A stretch of 64,000 nt of DNA from JAHFUA01 sp963808725 (GTDB lineage: Bacteria; Acidobacteriota; Terriglobia; Terriglobales; Acidobacteriaceae), in contig CAWEGO010000002.1 of the NCBI GenBank assembly GCA_963808725.1, forward strand, positions 1,550,001 through 1,614,000, read 5' to 3'. Below are positions 16,001 through 24,826 of this stretch, piece by piece. The notes under the pieces are model-generated. The model was not told the origin of the DNA, did not search any database, and saw only the letters and a program-made list of their open reading frames with translations. A program made the position numbers and the translations under genes. Numbering within the stretch: position 1 is the stretch's first letter; the number at the start of each line of letters is the position of its first letter.

Positions 16001-16588
16001 TCAGAAGCGGACGGTGACTTCGCTGGGGCTGGCGGGGATCAGAAATTGCACGCCGCGCTGCTGATTAACGTGCTCGGTGGCATCAAGGTCAAGGTCATCG
16101 AGTGAGATCCGGCGCGCTGCTCGGGGCTTGGAGTAGTCGTAAAGGAACGGGCCACTGATGGTGTACTGCTGAATTTCCTCGCGCTGTCCGTTGCGCCACA
16201 CCAGCACCGTGGGCAGGGCCGGTTGCGGCTTCTCGCTCGAAGCCGGCAACTCGATGAGCTTCGGCGGCAACCCGTGAACCGGCGCCGTCGTGCTGGCTCG
16301 CTCATACACAGGCGGCACGCCCGGGGGCACGATCAGCTCCGGCTGCGGAGCTTCCTCATAGTTAGGCTCGTCATAGTAAGGCTCGTCAAAATCCGCATAG
16401 CCCACCCCGTACCAGGGCAAAAAACCTCGCCCGTACCCGAACCGCGCTCCGGAGGACCCCCCCCGGCCTGCAGATCGAACGCCCATCCCGGCCAGACCGC
16501 CGCCCCTCGATCCGCCGCCACGCGGCTGGCCCGCGGCACCCAAACCGAGCGCAAGCACCGACACGGCGACTCCGACAAGCATACGCAC
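16001..16588 (-). CDS. Secreted protein of unknown function
   Basis: A 195-aa protein with an N-terminal signal peptide (MRMLVGVAVSVLALGLGAAG) followed by a Gly/Arg/Ser-rich low-complexity stretch, a Tyr/Asp/Glu/Pro-rich linker and a compact C-terminal part. The compact part contains VLVWRNGQREEIQQYTISGPFLYDY and RRISLDDLDLDATEHVN. I recognise the C-terminal pattern from uncharacterised acidobacterial envelope proteins, without a known role. No neighbours suggest a pathway. Confidence 0.6.
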   Translation of the reverse strand: MRMLVGVAVSVLALGLGAAGQPRGGGSRGGGLAGMGVRSAGRGGSSGARFGYGRGFLPWYGVGYADFDEPYYDEPNYEEAPQPELIVPPGVPPVYERASTTAPVHGLPPKLIELPASSEKPQPALPTVLVWRNGQREEIQQYTISGPFLYDYSKPRAARRISLDDLDLDATEHVNQQRGVQFLIPASPSEVTVRF

Positions 16589-16797
16589 AGCTCTCGATAG
16601 TACTCCCCATCGCTTCAGGTGTCAACCACTTCCGGGGCAAGCCCACGCGGTTCAGCGGTCCCCACCTCGCCACTAGATAACGCGGGATGGGCATCACCTC
16701 AAGAACCTGCCTAGGGGAACGCAATGGGCGGTTTACGTGCGAGTGACTCCGCGCTATCTTATCCATGAGGAGAAAAGCGTCCCCGCGGAGAGGTCAT

Positions 16798-17478
16798 ATG
16801 GAAGTTCCGGATTACTACGAGTTCCTTCAGATCAGCCCCAAGGCAGACCCTGAGACAATCCACCGCGTTTATCGATTTCTGGCGGCCCGGCTTCACCCGG
16901 ACAACCCGGACACCGGCGATACTCAAAAATTCTTCCTGTTGACGCAAGCCTATGACGTATTGTCCCATCCCGAGCGGCGCGCCGAATACGATGCGAGCCG
17001 CAAAAACGAGGCAGGCGCCCCAACCCCGCTATCCACGTTCGTGGATTTTATGGATGATATGGAGGGTGAGTTGAACCGTCGGTTGGCGGTGCTGGCGGTG
17101 CTCTATTTTCAGCGCCGCGCCAATCCTTACACGCCGGAAGTGTCCTTGCTCGATATCGAAAGGCGCATGGGGTTCCCGCGCGATTATTTGGAATTCACCT
17201 CGTGGTATCTCCGCAACAAGGGATACATCACCCGAGCGGACAACTCAGATTTCACACTAACGGTTGAGGGCGTGGACTTCGTGGAAGCGCAAAGGGTGAA
17301 TATCCCGGTTCTGGATAAATTGCTGACCACTGGCAAGGGGGCCACAGGCGAAGCGGAGGGAACCAAAAGATTGACTTCTTCACCCACAGTCATTGTCCCA
17401 CCCCCACCGGTAGATGCGACTGACGGCACTCGCGCATCCGAGGGAATCGGCACAAGCGGGGATGACGACCGGGGATGA
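16798..17478 (+). CDS. J-domain (DnaJ-like) protein
   Basis: A 226-aa protein. Residues 1-65 form a J domain: DYYEFLQISPKADPETIHRVYRFLAARLHPD, with the HPD tripeptide intact (LHPDNPDTGD) and a helix ending SHPERRAEYD. The rest has a winged-helix-like region (YFQRRANPYTPEVSLLDIERRMG, YLRNKGYI) and a Pro/Thr/Gly-rich tail. It lacks zinc-finger and DnaJ C-terminal domains, so it is a type III co-chaperone that would stimulate DnaK on specific clients. ATG 16798 has GGAGAGGTCAT in front. Confidence 0.85.
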   Translation: MEVPDYYEFLQISPKADPETIHRVYRFLAARLHPDNPDTGDTQKFFLLTQAYDVLSHPERRAEYDASRKNEAGAPTPLSTFVDFMDDMEGELNRRLAVLAVLYFQRRANPYTPEVSLLDIERRMGFPRDYLEFTSWYLRNKGYITRADNSDFTLTVEGVDFVEAQRVNIPVLDKLLTTGKGATGEAEGTKRLTSSPTVIVPPPPVDATDGTRASEGIGTSGDDDRG

Positions 17479-17697
17479 CGACGCGTAAACGTTTGAAGTT
17501 CCTGGGAGAATGACCGCCGGACGCCTGCCGGGAGAACGGGCAACTACACTCTCCACACCCACGTGCCCCCGCCTTGCCTTGCCTGCTTGCATCAAATGCC
17601 GGCGCGCCGGCCTGCGAAGCAGATTGCTCGTGTCGCTGTGTTGCCCCCTGCGTCTTCTTTTTTCCTCAAGTAGCCAGCCAGTTTTTACCCTCACTTT

Positions 17698-18414
17698 TCA
17701 GGATTGCTGGGTTCGCTTGAGTTCGTCGCTGATCACTACCGCCTCGGCGACCTCTTTCATGGACTTGCGCATCTGCCGGCTTTGCCGCTGCAGCAGGCGA
17801 TATGCGTCTTCTTCGCTTAATCCGAGGTCACGCTGCAGGATGCCCTTGGCGCGCTCGACCAGTTTTCGCATCTCCAGGCGCTGGGAAAGTTGCGACACTT
17901 CGCTTTCCAGGCGCGCACGCTCGATCTCCGCTCCCACCAGGAACCCGATAGTGCTGATCAGTTTGATGTCGCGCGGGCTGTGCACGTGCGGCAGCCGATG
18001 CTGAAGGTTGATCACCCCCACTACCCGCCCGCGGCAAAGGATCGGCACCGACAGGAAGGCTTCATAGCGGTCCTCCGGCAATTCGCTGAAGTAATTAAAG
18101 CGCGGGTCCTGGAAAGCATCGCGGGCCAGGGCGACCGGTTCCAGGTGCTCCGCCACCCATCCGGTGATTCCTTGCCCCACACGCAGCTTCAGCCGGTCCA
18201 CCGCTTCGGGATGAGGATTCTTCGATGCCCGCAGAACGAGCTCATCATCCTCCAGGATGTAGATAAAGCACGAGTCGCACTCCACCACGCTGGAGATCAG
18301 CGTGACGATGCGCTCCAGCACCTGGTGCAGCAGGTCGCTCGCCGCCATGCGGCTTCCGATCTCGTGCAGCAGGTCAACCAGGGAGTTCTCGTCGGGTTGT
18401 GACAGCTCACCCAC
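17698..18414 (-). CDS. GAF-ANTAR transcription antiterminator
   Basis: A 238-aa protein. The GAF domain lies at about 20-165 (FIYILEDDELVLRAS, GQGITGWVAEH, SVPILCRGRVVGVINLQHR). The C-terminal ANTAR domain lies at about 175-230 (RKLVERAKGILQRDLGLSEEDAYRLLQRQSR), a helical RNA-binding module that prevents termination in nitrogen-assimilation leaders of the NasT/NasR/AmiR type. It is transcribed divergently from the nitrite reductase operon, which fits control of nitrite assimilation in response to a ligand of the GAF domain. Start codon is GTG. The predicted target is the nirA leader with its two hexaloop hairpins. Confidence 0.9.
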   Translation of the reverse strand: MGELSQPDENSLVDLLHEIGSRMAASDLLHQVLERIVTLISSVVECDSCFIYILEDDELVLRASKNPHPEAVDRLKLRVGQGITGWVAEHLEPVALARDAFQDPRFNYFSELPEDRYEAFLSVPILCRGRVVGVINLQHRLPHVHSPRDIKLISTIGFLVGAEIERARLESEVSQLSQRLEMRKLVERAKGILQRDLGLSEEDAYRLLQRQSRQMRKSMKEVAEAVVISDELKRTQQS

Positions 18415-18643
18415 GCAAGAAGTGATGCCACTTTACGAGATGCCGCGGTTTTCTTTAGCATGGGAAAAACTTCTCGCGCCGATAAGAAATTTCGATTGGA
18501 CATCCGCCGGTTGCCGCCCTACCCTGAGTGCATTGATTCGTGGCGGGGGACCACGAAGTCCTTCCCATCTAGACGCGCCCAGCAGTAACACCGTATTTCA
18601 CTGACCACCACGCCGTGGTTTCCAACTCAGGTATTTCTGTCTG

Positions 18644-18663
18644 CTGCCCGCTTAATCGGGCAG
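18644..18663 (+). promoter_or_regulatory. Leader hairpin 1 with six-base loop
   Basis: CTGCCCG-CTTAAT-CGGGCAG: a perfect 7-bp stem closing a six-base loop, 73 bases before the nirA ATG. Tandem stems with hexanucleotide loops are the target class of ANTAR proteins. However, the loop here lacks the A1/G4 pattern described for them. Confidence 0.45.
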
Positions 18664-18679
18664 GGGGGCAGGTGTTTTT

Positions 18680-18710
18680 GCTTTTGCTCCCTTTAGCGGG
18701 AAGCGAAGGC
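18680..18710 (+). promoter_or_regulatory. Leader hairpin 2 with six-base loop
   Basis: A 12-bp stem (GCTTTTGCTCCC against GGGAAGCGAAGGC, one bulged A and G-T pairs) closing the loop TTTAGC. It ends 25 bases before the nirA ATG and is 16 bases downstream of hairpin 1. No U-tract follows, so it is not a classical intrinsic terminator; it could affect ribosome access or act with hairpin 1 as a protein-binding pair. Confidence 0.45.
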
Positions 18711-18735
18711 GCCAAGCTTTATCTGGAGCGGGAAC

Positions 18736-20334
18736 ATGCAGGTCGGGAATAACTCGATCGAGTCCTACAAAGCCTCCAAGGGCGGCGACGGACTGCGCAT
18801 CTGCGAGGACATCCCGCGGATCGCGAGTGAGGGATGGGAATCGCTGAGTCCGGCCGATAAAGAGCTGCTCAAGTGGGTGGGCGTGTTCTTCCGCAAGCCC
18901 ACGCCCGGCGAGTTCATGATGCGCATCCGCATGCCCAATGGATTTGCGACCAGCGAGCAATTTCGCGCTATCGCCGATCTCTCGCGGCGGCTCGGCAACT
19001 GTCTCGTCGATATCACCACCCGGCAACAGATCGAACTTCGCGGCTTTGCCATTGGGAGCGTGCCGGAGATGTGGGAACGCCTGCGCGGCGTGAATTTGCA
19101 CAGCCTGCAGACCGGCATGGACAACGTGCGTAACATTAACGGCTGTCCTCTCGCCGGTCTCACGCCGGACGAATTGATCGATGCCTCTTCGGTTGTATTC
19201 GAACTGGACCGCATACTGGTCGGTTCGGACGGCAATCCCGAGTTCACCAATCTGCCGCGCAAGTTCAACGTGACTATTACCGGCTGCCGGGCCAACTGCA
19301 CGCACAACGAATCCCAGGATATCGCCCTGGTTCCCGCCCGCAGAGGCGGGCGTTTCGGCTTCAACGTGTTGGTCGGGGGCAAGATGGGATCCGGCGGCTT
19401 CACCATTGCATCGCCGCTGGGCGTGTTTGTAGAACCAGCAGAAGCCGCGCCCGTCACCGCTGAACTGATCCGCATTTTCCGTGACCACGGGCCGCGGGAA
19501 GCACGGTCCAAGATCCGGTTCGCTTTTTTGATCGAGCAGTGGGGGATCGAACGGCTCCGCGCGGAATTGGAAGCGCACGTGGGCCACGAGTTGGAGCCGT
19601 CCGGCGAGGATGCCCGCCGCCGCCAGCACGCTGACCACTTGGGGGTCACGCGGCAAAAGCAGACCGGTCTCATGGCCGTCGGGCTGTGCGTACCTACCGG
19701 GCGGCTCCGCCCAGATCAGATGGACGAACTGGCCGCGCTCGCGGACAAATATGGCACGGGTGAGATTCGCTTGACTACCGGGCAGAATGCCATTCTCGCC
19801 AATGTGCCCGAGGAGTGTGTCGAGCCGCTGCTCCGCGAACCGCTGCTGCGCGAACTCTCGCCCGCGCCTTCTCCCTTCTTCCGCGGCATGGTGGCGTGCA
19901 CGGGAACGGATTTCTGCAACCTGGCACAGATCCAGACGAAGAAGCTGGCCATCGAACTCTCCACGGCTCTCGAGGAGCGATTGGGTTCCGACGGCAGCCC
20001 CTTCACCCTCAACTGGTCGGGATGTCCCGCAGGTTGCGGCAACCACCAGGCCGCTGACATCGGCTTCCGGGGCATGAAAGTGAACGTCGGCGACAAGATC
20101 ATCGAAGCGGTGGCGATTTACACCGGAGGCCGCACCGGGCCCGGCGCAACTGCCGGTGAGGAGATCATTGACATGGTGCCGTGTGACGGTTCGCTCGCCG
20201 ATGTGGTGGCCGCGCTGGTTTCCAAACTAGGCCTCCTTGAGCGCGGGACGCCCAGACCGCCAGATTTCGTGCCGCTCGGAGTACTCGTTCCGCCGCCATT
20301 AGGTCCGGTGCAACCGTCGATAGGAGGTGACTAA
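18736..20334 (+). CDS. nirA: Ferredoxin-type nitrite/sulfite reductase (siroheme, 4Fe-4S)
   Basis: A 532-aa enzyme with two ferredoxin-like half domains (for example RMPNGFATSEQFRAIADLS and AVGLCVPTGRLRPDQMDEL). The siroheme/4Fe-4S site is complete: C-T-G-T-D-F-C plus SGCPAGCGNHQ, i.e. C-x5-C and C-x3-C. It reduces nitrite to ammonium with six electrons from ferredoxin in the cytoplasm. Siroheme-making genes and a nitrite channel follow in the same operon, which favours nitrite over sulfite as substrate. GGAGCGGGAAC precedes the ATG. The next gene starts at the base after the stop. Confidence 0.9.
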   Translation: MQVGNNSIESYKASKGGDGLRICEDIPRIASEGWESLSPADKELLKWVGVFFRKPTPGEFMMRIRMPNGFATSEQFRAIADLSRRLGNCLVDITTRQQIELRGFAIGSVPEMWERLRGVNLHSLQTGMDNVRNINGCPLAGLTPDELIDASSVVFELDRILVGSDGNPEFTNLPRKFNVTITGCRANCTHNESQDIALVPARRGGRFGFNVLVGGKMGSGGFTIASPLGVFVEPAEAAPVTAELIRIFRDHGPREARSKIRFAFLIEQWGIERLRAELEAHVGHELEPSGEDARRRQHADHLGVTRQKQTGLMAVGLCVPTGRLRPDQMDELAALADKYGTGEIRLTTGQNAILANVPEECVEPLLREPLLRELSPAPSPFFRGMVACTGTDFCNLAQIQTKKLAIELSTALEERLGSDGSPFTLNWSGCPAGCGNHQAADIGFRGMKVNVGDKIIEAVAIYTGGRTGPGATAGEEIIDMVPCDGSLADVVAALVSKLGLLERGTPRPPDFVPLGVLVPPPLGPVQPSIGGD

Positions 20335-21204
20335 ATGGATTACGTAAGCCCGCCCGAGATCGTCAGCGAAGCCATGCACCTGGCAAAAAGAAAGGCAGGT
20401 CTGCCGATTCTCGACCTACTGGTGCGCGGCACCCTGGCCGGCGCATTCCTCGGCTACGCCACTTCACTGGCGCTGATCATCGTCTCGCAAGGATTGCCGG
20501 GAATCGTGGGAGCGGCGATCTTCCCCGTGGGATTCGTGATGCTCGTGCTCCTGGGACTGGAACTGGCGACCGGGAACTTTGCCCTCCTGCCACCCGCTCT
20601 GCTGGCCCGCGAAGTCGGCTTCTTCCGCCTGTTGCGCAATTGGGGGTGGGTTTATCTCGGCAACCTGATCGGTAGCGTCTTTTATGCGGCGCTCTTCTAT
20701 CTCGCGATCACCAACGCCGGCACCTCGACCGGCGGCGCGCTCGGCGAGCAGATTCGGCAACTGGCACAGAAGAAGACGCTCGCGTACGCGGCACTCGGAG
20801 GCAGCGGCTGGGCCACGGCTTTCGTGAAGGGCATCCTGTGCAACTGGATGGTTACGCTGGGCGTGGTGCTGGCATTGGCCTCACGCTCCACCATCGGCAA
20901 GATCGCAGCCATGTGGCTTCCTATCATGACCTTTTTCGCGCACGGGTATGAGCACTCGATCGTCAACATGTACGTGGTCCCGGCGGGAATGATGTTGGGA
21001 GCTCCGGTTTCGCTCAAGAGCTGGTGGGTTTGGAACCAGATCCCGGTGACGCTGGGCAACATCGTTTCCGGTGCGCTGTTTACGGGACTGGCGCTGTATG
21101 TCACCTACACGGCGAAACCGAAGCTTGTAGAGCGGCCACTTAAGGAACTCGAGATGCCCGCGCCGCTGGAGATGATCGCGCCGTCTCGGGCTGAGGTGCA
21201 ATGA
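20335..21204 (+). CDS. nirC: Formate/nitrite transporter family channel
   Basis: A 289-aa protein with six predicted transmembrane segments. Family marks are the N-terminal SPPEIVSEAM, GLELATGNFALLP in the third segment and KGILCNWMVTLGV with FFAHGYEHSIVNMY further on; the central His of the channel is present in the last of these. It would carry nitrite across the inner membrane, feeding nirA, which ends immediately before its ATG. A GGAGGTGACTAA ribosome site lies in the end of nirA. The assignment to nitrite rather than formate rests on the operon. Confidence 0.9.
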   Translation: MDYVSPPEIVSEAMHLAKRKAGLPILDLLVRGTLAGAFLGYATSLALIIVSQGLPGIVGAAIFPVGFVMLVLLGLELATGNFALLPPALLAREVGFFRLLRNWGWVYLGNLIGSVFYAALFYLAITNAGTSTGGALGEQIRQLAQKKTLAYAALGGSGWATAFVKGILCNWMVTLGVVLALASRSTIGKIAAMWLPIMTFFAHGYEHSIVNMYVVPAGMMLGAPVSLKSWWVWNQIPVTLGNIVSGALFTGLALYVTYTAKPKLVERPLKELEMPAPLEMIAPSRAEVQ

Positions 21205-21211
21205 CGGCCTC

Positions 21212-21823
21212 ATGAACCTGTTTCCGATGTTCCTCAAGCTGGCCGGAAGGCGCTGTTTGGTGGTTGGCGGCGGCGCTGTGGCTGAAGGCAAAATCGCGAG
21301 CCTGCTCGACAGCGGTGCAAAGGTCGTAGTGGTGGCGCCCGATGTCACCGCGAAGGTTAGCGGATGGGCGTCCACTGGGAAGGTCGAGTGGCTCGCCTGC
21401 CCCTTCCGTCCCGCTGAGCTGGAGAGCGTCTTCCTTGTGGTTGCGGCGACGTCGGATCCGCAAGTGAACGACTTGGTTTTTCGCGAGGCGCAGAGCCGGG
21501 GAATCCTTTGCAACGTGGTGGATGATCCTGAGCGCTGCGACTTTTACTATCCCGCCGTGCTGCGCCGAGGACAGCTTCAGATCGCTATCTCGACCGGCGG
21601 ATCGAGTCCGGCGCTCGCGCAGCGGCTGCGGCACGAACTGGAGCAGCAATTCGCGCCCGGCTACGGGGAGTGGCTGGAGGAACTGGGAGAGGCCCGCTGC
21701 CGCCTGCTCCGCACGCCCCTGGATGAGAGCCACCGCCGGCGCTGGCTGCACCGCATGGCAAGCCGAGAGTCCTTCGCGAGCTTCCTCCGGCGGCGCGCGG
21801 CCAGTGGAAGTCGTTCCTCATGA
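21212..21823 (+). CDS. Precorrin-2 dehydrogenase / sirohydrochlorin ferrochelatase
   Basis: A 203-aa protein matching the N-terminal half of CysG (Met8p type). The Rossmann motif VVGGGAVAEGKIASLLDSGA binds NAD; Asp in ATSDPQVN and CNVVDDPERCDFYYPA are the catalytic-region motifs, and STGGSSPALAQRLR precedes the helical dimerisation part. It turns precorrin-2 into sirohydrochlorin and inserts iron to give siroheme for nirA. It overlaps the next gene by four bases (ATGA). Confidence 0.88.
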   Translation: MNLFPMFLKLAGRRCLVVGGGAVAEGKIASLLDSGAKVVVVAPDVTAKVSGWASTGKVEWLACPFRPAELESVFLVVAATSDPQVNDLVFREAQSRGILCNVVDDPERCDFYYPAVLRRGQLQIAISTGGSSPALAQRLRHELEQQFAPGYGEWLEELGEARCRLLRTPLDESHRRRWLHRMASRESFASFLRRRAASGSRSS

Positions 21824-22587
21824 GCGGGCGAGTCTATCTCGTAGGGGCCGGCCCGGGCGATCCTGAGCTGCTGACCGTGAAGGCGCTGCGAATCCTGCGC
21901 TCGGCCGACGTAGTTCTTCACGACGACCTGGTCGCGCCCGACATCTTGCAGCTTCTGCCTGCAACCGTGCGCGTCCACAACGTAGGCAAACGTTGTGGGG
22001 TGAAGATCATGCTCCAGCAGGAAATCAACGCCCTGATGGTGGGATACGCCCGGTCTGGACTTGCAGTGGTAAGGCTCAAGGGAGGGGATCCCATGATCTT
22101 CGGCCGCGCGGGGGAGGAGATCGCCGCCCTGCGAGCCGCCAACATCAACTTTGAAATTGTCCCCGGGGTGACGGCCGCCATTGGGGCCGCTGCCGCGGCA
22201 GAGATCACATTGACGCAGCGGCACGTCGCACCCGCGGTCGCTCTCGTCACGTATGCGCGCGCTGGTGGAGAACCACCGACGAACTGGCGGGCGATTCTGG
22301 CCAGCGGCGCCACCGTAGCGGTGTACATGCCCGGCGACGACTATGGCAGGATTTCCCGCGATCTGTGCGACGCCGGGCTGGATCCGGAGACCGCGTGCCT
22401 GCTGGTCTCGTGCGCCACCACGCCGGCGGAACAGATCCGCACCACCGCCGTGGATCGACTGGCCGACATGCCGCCTCTGCCTGCTCCCACGCTCCTGGTC
22501 ATCGGCCCCGTGGCGGGCCAGGCCGTAGACCGTACGCCCGCTCCCAAGCAGGCCGCGGCCTTCCTCTCCATTCAGCAGTTTTCCTGA
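21820..22587 (+). CDS. cobA: Uroporphyrinogen-III C-methyltransferase
   Basis: A 255-aa SAM-dependent tetrapyrrole methylase. Marks: VYLVGAGPGDPELLTVKAL at the N-terminus, VVRLKGGDPMIFGRAGEE, and VPGVTAAIGAAAAAEITLTQR. It adds two methyl groups to uroporphyrinogen III to give precorrin-2, the substrate of the product of the preceding gene. The two activities are fused in enteric CysG but separate here. The SUMT designation is clear; the symbol could also be given as cysG-C or sumT. Confidence 0.92.
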   Translation: MSGRVYLVGAGPGDPELLTVKALRILRSADVVLHDDLVAPDILQLLPATVRVHNVGKRCGVKIMLQQEINALMVGYARSGLAVVRLKGGDPMIFGRAGEEIAALRAANINFEIVPGVTAAIGAAAAAEITLTQRHVAPAVALVTYARAGGEPPTNWRAILASGATVAVYMPGDDYGRISRDLCDAGLDPETACLLVSCATTPAEQIRTTAVDRLADMPPLPAPTLLVIGPVAGQAVDRTPAPKQAAAFLSIQQFS

Positions 22588-22592
22588 CGGCC

Positions 22593-23462
22593 ATGATGGC
22601 TGAGCCGCCCAGCGTCGATTTTGCAAATCTGAAGGTGATCGCGTTCGAAAGTCGCAAGGCCAAAGAAATCGCCACCCTCATCTCGAACCAGCACGGTATT
22701 CCGCTCATCGCGCCGGCGATGCGGGAAATCCCGCTGGAAGAGAATCTGGCAGCCTTCACCTTCGCCGACGAGTTGTTCGCGGGGCGCGTGGATGCGGTCA
22801 TCTTCATGACCGGTGTGGGTGCACGCACGCTGTTCCAGGTGCTCGAAACCCGGTACTCGCCAGCCAAAATCGTCGGCGCTCTGGCGGGTGTCGTAGTGGT
22901 GGCGCGTGGTCCCAAGCCCATCGCTGTTCTTCGCGAACTCAGGATTCCCGTGCACGTTGCCGTCCCCGAACCGAATACCTGGCGGGAAGTGCTCGAGACC
23001 CTCGACCAGCATCCGGGCGGCTTCACCTTCGAGGGAACGCGCATTGCCGTCCAGGAATATGGGATCGCCAATGTGGGACTTCTCGAGGGACTGCGGCAGC
23101 GAGGAGCCGAGCTGATCCGGGTTCCGGTGTACCGCTGGGGACCTCCCTCTGATCTGGCGCCGCTCCGCGAGGCCGTTCGGGCGATTGTCGACGGCGAAGC
23201 GCAGGTGGTGCTGTTCACGAATGCGTTCCAGGTGGAGAGCGTTTTAACCGTCGCTGCCGCCGAGGGCTGCGAGCAGCGCTTGCGGGATGCGTTCAAGCAT
23301 TGCATTGTCGGCTCGGTAGGCCCAACCTGCAGCGAGGCTCTAGCCTCACACAACGTCCGTGTGGACATCGAGCCGCAGCATCCCAAGATGGGGATGCTGG
23401 TCTATGAGGCTGCCCACCACGCTCCCACCCTGCTTCGCGACCGGCGAAGTGCTGGTCAATAG
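22593..23462 (+). CDS. hemD: Uroporphyrinogen-III synthase
   Basis: A 289-aa protein with the HemD two-lobe pattern: VIAFESRKAKEIATLI at the start, DAVIFMTGVGARTLFQVLE, VVVARGPKPIAVLRE, RIAVQEYG, VVLFTNAFQVESVL and VGPTCSEALASHNVRVDIEP. It closes and isomerises hydroxymethylbilane to uroporphyrinogen III, the branch point to heme and siroheme. Start is ATG 22593 or 22596, just after cobA. The C-terminus MGMLVYEAAHHAP is as expected, so the gene is complete although it abuts a broken narK. Confidence 0.85.
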   Translation: MMAEPPSVDFANLKVIAFESRKAKEIATLISNQHGIPLIAPAMREIPLEENLAAFTFADELFAGRVDAVIFMTGVGARTLFQVLETRYSPAKIVGALAGVVVVARGPKPIAVLRELRIPVHVAVPEPNTWREVLETLDQHPGGFTFEGTRIAVQEYGIANVGLLEGLRQRGAELIRVPVYRWGPPSDLAPLREAVRAIVDGEAQVVLFTNAFQVESVLTVAAAEGCEQRLRDAFKHCIVGSVGPTCSEALASHNVRVDIEPQHPKMGMLVYEAAHHAPTLLRDRRSAGQ

Positions 23463-23945
23463 ATTTCAAGGGGCCCTGGCACGGATTCCCATGGGCATGC
23501 TCGCCGACCGCTTTGGCGGCCGTGTCATGTTCTCTCTGCTTATGCTGGGGGTGGCGGCGCCCGTGTTCCTGGTGCCCGCCGCCGGCAGCTACCCGGCACT
23601 GCTGACGGTGGCGTTCTTCCTGGGGATGGCAGGGTGCTCGTTCGCGGTGGGCGCCGCCTATGTTTCGCGCTGGACTTCCCCCGAGCGGCAGGGCAGCGCG
23701 CTGGGCATTTACGGCCTGGGGAATGTCGGGCAGTCGGTGGCAGTGTTTCTCGGACCCGTTCTGGCGGCAGTTCTCGGGACGCGGCTGGTTTTTCGCGGCA
23801 TGGCGCTGGTGTTGGTCGCCTGGGGGATTGTTTACCTGCTGCTGCCGCGAAATGCACCGGGCGCAGCGCGTCCTAAGACCATCGGCGACAGGGTCGCGGT
23901 GCTCACTCGGAGCCATCTCTCCTGGGTGCTGGCGGCGTTCTGGCG
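23446..23945 (+). pseudogene. Truncated NarK-type nitrate/nitrite MFS transporter
   Basis: An internal piece of a major facilitator protein: GALARIPMGMLADRFGGRVM (the loop 2-3 signature with R-x-x-x-G-x-x-x-D-R-F-G), then helices 3-6 and a cytoplasmic loop ending LSWVLAAF. The first ~70 residues, with helices 1-2, and everything after helix 6 are missing. The frame runs into hemD on the left and into unrelated residues and a stop at 23976 on the right. It is the remains of a narK gene at the end of the nitrite operon, so nitrate uptake by this route is probably lost. Confidence 0.75.
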
Positions 23946-24007
23946 TGGGCAACGTACGGAGCCCAGCGCATGGTGATCACCGCGCCGGGTAAATACGGCG
24001 ATGGCGG

Positions 24008-24826
24008 CTACTGTAGGGCGGCTGCTTCTGCTGGCATTCCCTCCGCTTTCCTGTCCAACATCAGACGGTCCGCTTCGTGAATCAGTTCACTCGCCGTCAT
24101 TCCCGGCTTGAATTCGGTAACCCCGTACGTGACGGTGATGGAATACCCACAATTGCTATGGGTACGATTCCACTGGGCTAAGTAGTGCCTCTGCAGGCGC
24201 TTGACAGCTAGCGTGGCGTTATACGCGTCGGTTTCGGGCATTACAACGATGAACTCGTCCCCACCGTAGCGGACGATCGTGTCGGCGGCCCGGAAGTTCT
24301 TGCACAAGAGGCTGGCAACGGCGGTCAGAACCCGGTCCCCCTCAAGGTGACCGAAGCGGGTGTTGAACTCCTTGAACCTGTCTACGTCGATAACGGCTAA
24401 AGACAGACCCGTGCTGTATCGCTCGGCTTTACTGATTTCTTTTGCTAGTGTGGTTTCCATGTACCGGCGATTGAAAAGAGCAGTCAGCGGATCGGTCAGA
24501 GCAGCTCGCTCTGCTGCCTGCAATTGCCGCACAAGTTGTCTGCGAGCCCGTTGAAGCCAGACTCTTTGATGCAGAGTGTGGGCGTTCAACAGCACCAGCA
24601 GGGCAAGCAATCCCCAAGTGTACTGAGGCAAATTGCTTGCATGAGGCGAACTGCCGAATTCCCAAAGCAGTCGCGGAGCCAGCAGGAGAACAAGCCCGAC
24701 GGCCACAGCGAATAAAACACAAGCGCCAATGGCCCAAAGTTGAAGGTCACGCCAGTCCAGTGCTTTAATATCGTTTTCGAGTTGTTCCGGCAAACGCTGG
24801 TCTAAAACACGGTCCGGCAACACCAA
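24008..24826 (-). CDS. Membrane diguanylate cyclase (GGDEF)
   Basis: A 272-aa protein. Two hydrophobic helices (about 30-55 and 68-85) are followed by a coiled linker and a GGDEF domain. The active site is intact (RYGGDEF), metal Asp in VIDVDRFKEFN, and an inhibitory I-site R-A-A-D lies five residues before GGDEF. It makes cyclic di-GMP from two GTP and is likely product-inhibited. The sensor is only a short membrane module. TTG is the likely start. The next gene upstream on the same strand encodes a PilZ protein. Confidence 0.92.
   Translation of the reverse strand: MVLPDRVLDQRLPEQLENDIKALDWRDLQLWAIGACVLFAVAVGLVLLLAPRLLWEFGSSPHASNLPQYTWGLLALLVLLNAHTLHQRVWLQRARRQLVRQLQAAERAALTDPLTALFNRRYMETTLAKEISKAERYSTGLSLAVIDVDRFKEFNTRFGHLEGDRVLTAVASLLCKNFRAADTIVRYGGDEFIVVMPETDAYNATLAVKRLQRHYLAQWNRTHSNCGYSITVTYGVTEFKPGMTASELIHEADRLMLDRKAEGMPAEAAALQ

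Larger units (their letters stand above)
18415..18735 (+). promoter_or_regulatory. nirA leader / divergent promoter region
   Basis: A 321-base region between the GAF-ANTAR gene and nirA. It contains an ACCAC-GCC-GTGGT hairpin (about 18608-18620) and two larger hairpins close to nirA, listed separately. No NtrC, NsrR or FNR consensus was evident by eye. The long leader itself suggests post-initiation control. Confidence 0.45.

Noticed and set aside
18644..18710. Calling the nirA leader a definite ANTAR target RNA
   Set aside because: Tandem hexaloops fit, but the loop bases A1/G4 described for ANTAR targets are absent; reported as a candidate.
18652..20046. A 464-aa open frame antisense to nirA
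   Set aside because: nirA has complete siroheme/Fe-S motifs on the plus strand; the antisense frame has shadow-type composition.
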